Of a DNA stretch of 9,233 nt, positions 5,328-9,233 are shown one piece after another. The notes below the pieces were generated by a model that was given only the letters and a program-made list of their open reading frames with translations, did no database searches and was not told the DNA's origin. Position numbers and translations under genes: made by a program. Positions within the stretch are counted from its first letter, which is position 1; each line of letters opens with the position of its first letter. The stretch lies in assembly GCA_019410665.1 (NCBI GenBank), contig DXSD01000080.1:1-9233 (forward strand). Direction: 5' to 3'. The DNA comes from Fusobacterium sp. (GTDB lineage Bacteria > Fusobacteriota > Fusobacteriia > Fusobacteriales > Fusobacteriaceae).

Positions 5328-6185
5328 ATGGAGAAAAAAACACTATTTAAAATTGGACTGATCCTAGTAGCTATTTCATGGGGAAGTGGGTTCCCAGTAA
5401 CAAAAATAGCTCTAGATAGTGGGATCGCTCCAAATGCTTTGATGTCAATTAGGTTTCTAGTGACAGCTTTAGTTCTCTTTATTTTTTTAAAGGTAAAAGG
5501 GGTCGCAATAAGTAAAGAGGAAAAAAGATTGGGATTAGGAACAGGGATTGTGCTAGGGTTAGCCTTTTCTTTACAGACAGTGGGATTAGTTTATACAACC
5601 TCTTCAAAAAATGCTTTTATAACTGGAGCTTATGTGGTTATGGTACCATTTATTTCATGGTTTTTAACTAAAGAAAAACCAAAACTTTCAATATATTTAG
5701 CTACAGTTATCTGTCTTTCTGGAATAGGATTACTCTCTTTAGAAGGGGATTTTAGTATTAACTATGGAGATTTTTTAACTTTTATCTGTGCAATATTCTT
5801 TGCTCTTCAAATGTCTTTAATAGGTGCAAATATAAGTGATAAAAATCCTATAACAGTAAATACTTATCAGATGCTTAGTGCAGGGATTTTAACTTTATTA
5901 TTAAATGTTATATTTGAAAATTTTTCAATATTTACAACAAGATTAAATATAACTCAAATATTAGCTATTGGATTTTTAGTTGTTTGTAATACTTTAATAG
6001 CTTATTTAGTTCAAACAGCAGCTCAAACTTATGTCCCTGCTTCAACAACATCTTTGATTTTATCAACTGAGATACTTTTTGGAGCAATAACTTCTGTTTT
6101 ATTTTTAGGGGATCCATTCACTTTAAAAATGGTTCTTGGAGGAATATTGATTTTTGCTTCTGTTATGATTGCTGAAAGAACATAA
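5328..6185 (+). CDS. EamA/DMT-superfamily transporter (10-TM putative metabolite exporter)
   Basis: This is an integral membrane protein of 285 residues, standard for the drug/metabolite transporter family with two EamA repeats (PF00892), here about residues 8-137 and 147-282. Ten hydrophobic segments alternate with short loops. Family signs are ISWGSGFPVTKIALD at 16-30, the SIRFLVTALVLF helix, YTTSSKNAFITGAYVVMVPF at 89-108, and the second-repeat hallmark TEILFGAITSVLFLGDPFT at 247-265 with conserved E248. Members export amino acids, purines or other metabolites; the substrate cannot be told from sequence. The start at 5328 has only a weak ribosome binding site (AGGGTGG at 5314-5320). It is transcribed alone between two terminators. 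The first third uses GGG and ATC codons more than its neighbours do, a mild oddity that might reflect transfer or nothing. Confidence 0.88.
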   Translation: MEKKTLFKIGLILVAISWGSGFPVTKIALDSGIAPNALMSIRFLVTALVLFIFLKVKGVAISKEEKRLGLGTGIVLGLAFSLQTVGLVYTTSSKNAFITGAYVVMVPFISWFLTKEKPKLSIYLATVICLSGIGLLSLEGDFSINYGDFLTFICAIFFALQMSLIGANISDKNPITVNTYQMLSAGILTLLLNVIFENFSIFTTRLNITQILAIGFLVVCNTLIAYLVQTAAQTYVPASTTSLILSTEILFGAITSVLFLGDPFTLKMVLGGILIFASVMIAERT

Positions 6186-6217
6186 AAAAATAAGATAAAG
6201 AATTTAAAATTATAATA

Positions 6218-6256
6218 AAAGAGAGTGAAGAATCAATTGATTCCTCACTCTTTTAT
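6218..6256. terminator. Bidirectional terminator between the convergent EamA and IIC genes
   Basis: AGAGTGA at 6222-6228 pairs with TCACTCT at 6245-6251, then one A-C mismatch, then GAATC (6230-6234) with GATTC (6239-6243) around an AATT loop. T-rich sequence follows on the + strand (TTTTATTTTA) and, read in reverse, on the - strand. The TGA stop of the minus-strand IIC gene (6245-6247) lies inside the stem. Confidence 0.8.
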
Positions 6257-7195
6257 TTTAGGCTTTAAAAAATAAAGTAAAAACAATGCAGATAAGATTC
6301 CGATAAAAATTGAAATTATAAATCCTAATTTATTGTTAACAAGAGATAAAACTATTAATCCACCATGGGGAGCCTTAGAAGTTACATGTAATATAGCAGC
6401 TGAACAAGCTCCAATAGCAGAGCTGATAACAGTAATAGGAAGTATTTTAATATCTTTTGTAAGATATACTAAAGCTCCTTCAGTTATTCCTAAAATACCT
6501 AAAAATATGGCTAAAACTCCAGCATCTCTCTCCATTTTTGAAAATCTATTTTTTAAAAAGAATTGAGCTAATCCAAGAGAAAGAGGAGGAATACATATAG
6601 CTACTGCAATAGGTCCCATAATATCATATCTTTCATAAGCAAGAGTATTAACCCCATAAATATAGGCTATTTTATTAATAGGACCTCCTAAATCAGCCCC
6701 AATCATTCCACCTAATAAAAATATTAAAAAGATAATATTTTTATTATCTAAACTATTTAAATAATAATTAGTATGTGAAATAAGAGAGCTAATTGGAACT
6801 TCTAATATATAGAAAATAAGAATACTACCAACTAATGTAGAGGCAATAGGAATAAATATAAGATACATTAAGGAAGTAAATTCAATAGGAACTTTTATTT
6901 TTTTTAAAAGTTCAATAAAATAACCTATAAAAATTCCAGAAATTATACCCCCAATTAATCCTAAATGAATATATTGAGAAAGACTTCCTAAAATAAAAGC
7001 TGGAATAAAACCAACACTTCCACATTTTTCTTTAGCTATAAAGCTAGCTAAAATAGCTGGAACAATTAGAAAACTATAATCACTAATAATTTTGAAAAAA
7101 TTTATTTGGGTGTATAAAGATATAATAGACATTATTCCACCTATTATAACAGCAGGAATAGCTTGAATAATACTTTTTATTAAAATCTTTCTCAT
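6245..7195 (-). CDS. Stand-alone fructose-family PTS IIC protein (diverged paralogue of the neighbouring IIABC)
   Basis: This is a 316-residue integral membrane protein homologous along its length to the IIC domain of the IIABC protein encoded just upstream. It has no IIA or IIB domain. Shared landmarks, in order, are IPAVIIGGIMSII at 13-25, DLGGPINKIAYIYG at 168-181, MGPIAVAICIPPLSLGLA at 193-210, LGILGITEGAL at 232-242 with E239, and KAPHGGLIVLSLVNNKLGF at 274-292 with H277. The substrate loop after GITEGA differs: the complete protein reads IPFAAADP and this one reads LVYLTKDI. GGGAGG at 7202-7207 lies 6 bases before the start but sits in a hairpin stem. To transport by group translocation it would need IIB from another protein, perhaps its neighbour. 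It could instead transport without phosphorylation or serve as a sensor. It ends inside the shared terminator. Confidence 0.88.
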   Translation of the reverse strand: MRKILIKSIIQAIPAVIIGGIMSIISLYTQINFFKIISDYSFLIVPAILASFIAKEKCGSVGFIPAFILGSLSQYIHLGLIGGIISGIFIGYFIELLKKIKVPIEFTSLMYLIFIPIASTLVGSILIFYILEVPISSLISHTNYYLNSLDNKNIIFLIFLLGGMIGADLGGPINKIAYIYGVNTLAYERYDIMGPIAVAICIPPLSLGLAQFFLKNRFSKMERDAGVLAIFLGILGITEGALVYLTKDIKILPITVISSAIGACSAAILHVTSKAPHGGLIVLSLVNNKLGFIISIFIGILSALFLLYFLKPKIKE

Positions 7196-7262
7196 AAAAA
7201 ACCTCCCATTTTATTAGTATTACTGTATACGTTAGTTAATTAGTAATATAATATCATGGGAG
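7196..7262 (-). terminator. Leader hairpin and U-tract between the IIABC and stand-alone IIC genes
   Basis: Read on the minus strand, CTCCCAT (7262-7256) pairs with ATGGGAG (7209-7203). After a 2x2 mismatch, 7253-7249 pairs with 7216-7212. After a one-base bulge, TATTACT/AGTAATA (7218-7224 with 7242-7248) forms the inner stem. That is 19 pairs with a loop of about 17 bases. One G and six U's follow directly and end at the next ATG. This has the shape of an intrinsic terminator for the IIABC gene, and it also buries the GGGAGG ribosome binding site of the following gene. The AU-rich, interrupted upper stem makes its strength uncertain. Confidence 0.5.
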
Positions 7263-7276
7263 TTATATTTTTTCAA
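7248..7276 (-). promoter_or_regulatory. Candidate promoter of the stand-alone IIC gene
   Basis: On the minus strand TTGAAA (7276-7271) and TATTAT (7253-7248) are 17 bp apart, giving a start near 7241. A transcript from here would lack the 5' arm of the hairpin that masks the ribosome binding site, so it should be freely translated. Confidence 0.45.
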
Positions 7277-7284
7277 TTTAATAG

Positions 7285-9102
7285 CTATTTTTTAATTTTT
7301 TTAAGAATATTAACCATGATAGCAGCAACTAAAGAACCAACTATTATTGCTAATATAAACATTAATTTATTATCTACTACAGGTAAAACAATAGGACCGC
7401 CATGAGGAGCATGATCAGTTACTTTACCAATAGCTGCTATAACAGCTCCAACTGCACTTCCTGTCATAATAGAAGGAATAACTCTAAGTGGATCAGCAGC
7501 AGCAAAAGGAATAGCACCTTCAGTAATTCCAATTAACCCCATAGCAAGTGCAGCTTTACCTGCTTCTTTTTCTGTAGTTTCAAAGTTTTTAGGACCAATT
7601 AAAGTTGCAAGTCCCATTCCAATAGGAGGTACACATATAGCTACAGCAATAGGTCCCATTACTTCAGGAACTCCTTGAGTTATCATAGCTGAACCAAATA
7701 AGAAGGCAACTTTGTTAATAGGTCCACCCATATCAAAAGAGATCATAAGTCCTAGAATAAGAGCTAAGAAAACAGACCCAGCTTCCATACCTTTTAATAT
7801 ATTAGTTAAACTGTTCATAAATCCAGAGATAGGAGAACTTATAAAGAACATTAAAACTCCAACTAATCCAGTAGAAACTAAAGGAATAACAAATATAGGC
7901 ATAATGGGTCTTAATCCATCTGGTACATTCCAGTTTTTAACCCATTTAGCAATATATCCAGCAGCAAATCCTGCTACCATTCCACCTAAGAAACCAGCTC
8001 CAGCACTGTTTGCTAAAGCTCCTCCAACTAATCCTGGAGCAAGTCCTGGTCTATCAGCAATACTCATAGCAATATATCCAGATAAAACTGGAATCATAAG
8101 TCCAAAAGCTGTAGCTCCTAAATCTAACATGGCTTTTAAAAATGGATTTGTAACATCTGCACCAGCACCAGCTTTAATTCCAGATAAAGCTATAGCTAAA
8201 GCTATTAAAACTCCACCACAAACAACAAGAGGAAGCATATTAGATACACCATTCATCAGATGTTTATATAAACCTGTTTTTTCTTTTTTACTAAAATCTT
8301 TAGTAGTTTTATTATTTGAACTTTGATATATTTCTCCTTCACCTTTTAATGTTTTTTCAATAAGTTCTTGAGGAATTCTAATTGCTTCTTTTACAGGAAC
8401 TTGTATAACTTTTTTTCCAGCAAATCTATCCATTTCTATAGTTTTATCAGCTGCAACAATTACTCCAGTAGCTTTCTCTATTTCATCAGCAGTTAATTGA
8501 TTTTTAACTCCAACACTTCCATTAGTTTCAACTTTTATATTTACTCCTAACTCATTTGCTTTATTAATTAGAGAATCTGCAGCCATGTAAGTATGAGCTA
8601 TTCCTACAGGACAAGCTGTAACAGCTACAATAAATCCTTCTTTTTTGATTGTAGTATTAGCTTTTTTATTTTCTTTATTGAATAAAGCTATAATTTCTTC
8701 AGCAGTTTCAGCTCTTTCTAGTTTCTCTTTAAATTCATCATTTAATAACTTGTTAGTAATTTTTGATAACATCTCTATATGGGCATCTGTTGTTCCTTCA
8801 GGAGCTGCTATCATAAAGAATAATCTTGATTTTTCACCATCTAGTGAATTAAAATCTACCCCCTCTTTAGATTTACCAAAAGCAACAGTAGCTTTTTTAA
8901 CAGCTCTAGTTTTTCCATGAGGGATAGCTATTCCCTCTTCTAATCCAGTAGATGAAGTAGCTTCTCTCTCTCTAACTACTTTTAAATATTCTTCTTTATT
9001 ATTTAGAACTCCGCCTTTATCAAGGACATCTACCATTTCATTAAGAATCTCATCTTTAGTTTTACCAGTAAGATTCATTTTAATAAATTTTTTATCTAAC
9101 AT
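7285..9102 (-). CDS. fruA: Fructose-family PTS IIABC protein
   Basis: This is a complete 605-residue PTS permease with three domains. IIA (about 1-145) has H62 in GIAIPHGKT as the phosphohistidine. IIB (about 155-250) has C164 in VTACPVGIAHTYMAA as the phosphocysteine. IIC (about 278-603) is membrane-embedded, with FDMGGPINKVAFLFG at 456-470, MGPIAVAICVPPIGMG at 482-497, GITEGAIPFAAADP at 525-538 (E528) and HAPHGGPIVLPVVDNK at 564-579. Phosphate passes from HPr to H62 to C164 to the sugar, most often giving fructose 1-phosphate. Mannosylglycerate permeases share this architecture, so the substrate is probable, not proven. GGAGG at 9109-9113 lies 6 bases before ATG. A promoter is visible upstream. 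No fruK or fruR lies within the window between it and the edge, so a kinase, if linked, is elsewhere. Confidence 0.9.
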   Translation of the reverse strand: MLDKKFIKMNLTGKTKDEILNEMVDVLDKGGVLNNKEEYLKVVREREATSSTGLEEGIAIPHGKTRAVKKATVAFGKSKEGVDFNSLDGEKSRLFFMIAAPEGTTDAHIEMLSKITNKLLNDEFKEKLERAETAEEIIALFNKENKKANTTIKKEGFIVAVTACPVGIAHTYMAADSLINKANELGVNIKVETNGSVGVKNQLTADEIEKATGVIVAADKTIEMDRFAGKKVIQVPVKEAIRIPQELIEKTLKGEGEIYQSSNNKTTKDFSKKEKTGLYKHLMNGVSNMLPLVVCGGVLIALAIALSGIKAGAGADVTNPFLKAMLDLGATAFGLMIPVLSGYIAMSIADRPGLAPGLVGGALANSAGAGFLGGMVAGFAAGYIAKWVKNWNVPDGLRPIMPIFVIPLVSTGLVGVLMFFISSPISGFMNSLTNILKGMEAGSVFLALILGLMISFDMGGPINKVAFLFGSAMITQGVPEVMGPIAVAICVPPIGMGLATLIGPKNFETTEKEAGKAALAMGLIGITEGAIPFAAADPLRVIPSIMTGSAVGAVIAAIGKVTDHAPHGGPIVLPVVDNKLMFILAIIVGSLVAAIMVNILKKIKK

Positions 9103-9149
9103 ATCTAACCTCCAATATATTTTGTTTTATATTTTTTCTTTATGTCCTT

Positions 9150-9179
9150 AATATAAAACATAAGTTATATTTTTGTCAA
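9150..9179 (-). promoter_or_regulatory. Promoter of the fructose-family IIABC gene
   Basis: On the minus strand a perfect TTGACA (9179-9174) is followed after 18 bp by TATATT (9155-9150). TTATAT with a 17-bp spacer is also possible. The predicted start is near 9143, giving a leader of about 40 bases. This suggests the gene begins its own transcription unit. Confidence 0.6.
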
Positions 9180-9220
9180 ATTTGCTATTTTAATAAAAAA
9201 AAATCGTTTATTATAACTTA
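9161..9220. repeat. Paired inverted repeats around the IIABC promoter, possible operator
   Basis: TAAGTTATA at 9161-9169, in the promoter spacer, and TATAACTTA at 9212-9220 are perfect 9-bp inverted copies with centres 51 bp apart. A smaller palindrome, ATATAA/TTATAT, spans 9151-9170. They could be repressor sites, but in DNA this AT-rich one such match is expected by chance. Confidence 0.25.
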
Positions 9221-9233
9221 AAAAACTAAATTT

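Noticed and set aside
5328..5600. The slightly higher GC and GGG codon use at the start of the EamA gene as a sign of horizontal transfer
   Set aside because: The shift is mild, confined to one end of an intact gene, and has no flanking repeats or mobile-element remains.
6333..6566. A 77-codon + strand open frame opposite the stand-alone IIC gene
   Set aside because: It is antisense to a conserved membrane protein and has no upstream ribosome binding site.
7712..8326. A 204-codon open frame on the + strand inside the fructose-type IIABC gene
   Set aside because: It lies fully antisense to a protein with intact motifs, its translation is low-complexity and proline/isoleucine rich, and no ribosome binding site or family motif is seen.
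8645..8920. A 91-codon + strand open frame antisense to the IIA domain
   Set aside because: It is the mirror of a well-supported coding region and has no recognisable domain.

Overview
The window is very AT-rich (roughly 30% GC by eye). It has short intergenic gaps, strong GGAGG-type ribosome binding sites, AGA-dominated arginine codons and many phosphotransferase (PTS) genes. Together these suggest a low-GC anaerobe, most likely a Fusobacterium of the mortiferum/varium/ulcerans type. A clostridial or other Firmicute source cannot be excluded from sequence alone. No mobile element, tRNA, rRNA or CRISPR array is visible, and no gap exceeds 300 bases.

Region 1 (1-3179, + strand) is one compact operon: lactose/chitobiose-family PTS IIA, then a glycosylasparaginase, then PTS IIC, then PTS IIB. 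It starts from a candidate promoter that lies in an AT-rich palindrome, and it ends at a 15-bp terminator hairpin. The asparaginase is the only catabolic enzyme in the operon. It keeps the residues of true N4-(beta-N-acetylglucosaminyl)-L-asparaginases and has no signal peptide. The simplest inference is PTS import of GlcNAc-asparagine or a related glyco-amino acid, the remnant of N-glycoprotein breakdown, followed by cytoplasmic cleavage to aspartate and a (phospho)glucosamine. This is the most interesting part of the window.

Region 2 (3191-5260, + strand) holds a PepV/Sapep-type M20 dipeptidase followed closely by a CutC-family TIM-barrel protein whose ribosome binding site overlaps the dipeptidase stop codon. 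A clear terminator closes the pair.

Region 3 (5328-6185, + strand) is a single EamA/DMT-family membrane exporter. It converges on the next gene, and the two share a bidirectional terminator at about 6218-6256.

Region 4 (6245-9233, - strand) holds a complete fructose-family PTS IIABC protein with its own promoter. Downstream of it, in the same direction, is a stand-alone diverged copy of its IIC domain. The gap between them carries a long imperfect hairpin followed by a U-tract. The second gene's ribosome binding site lies in the hairpin stem, and a candidate promoter lies across the same hairpin, so the two genes may be separately controlled.

The combined picture is an amino acid, peptide and sugar scavenger that uses phosphoenolpyruvate-driven uptake for at least two substrates.
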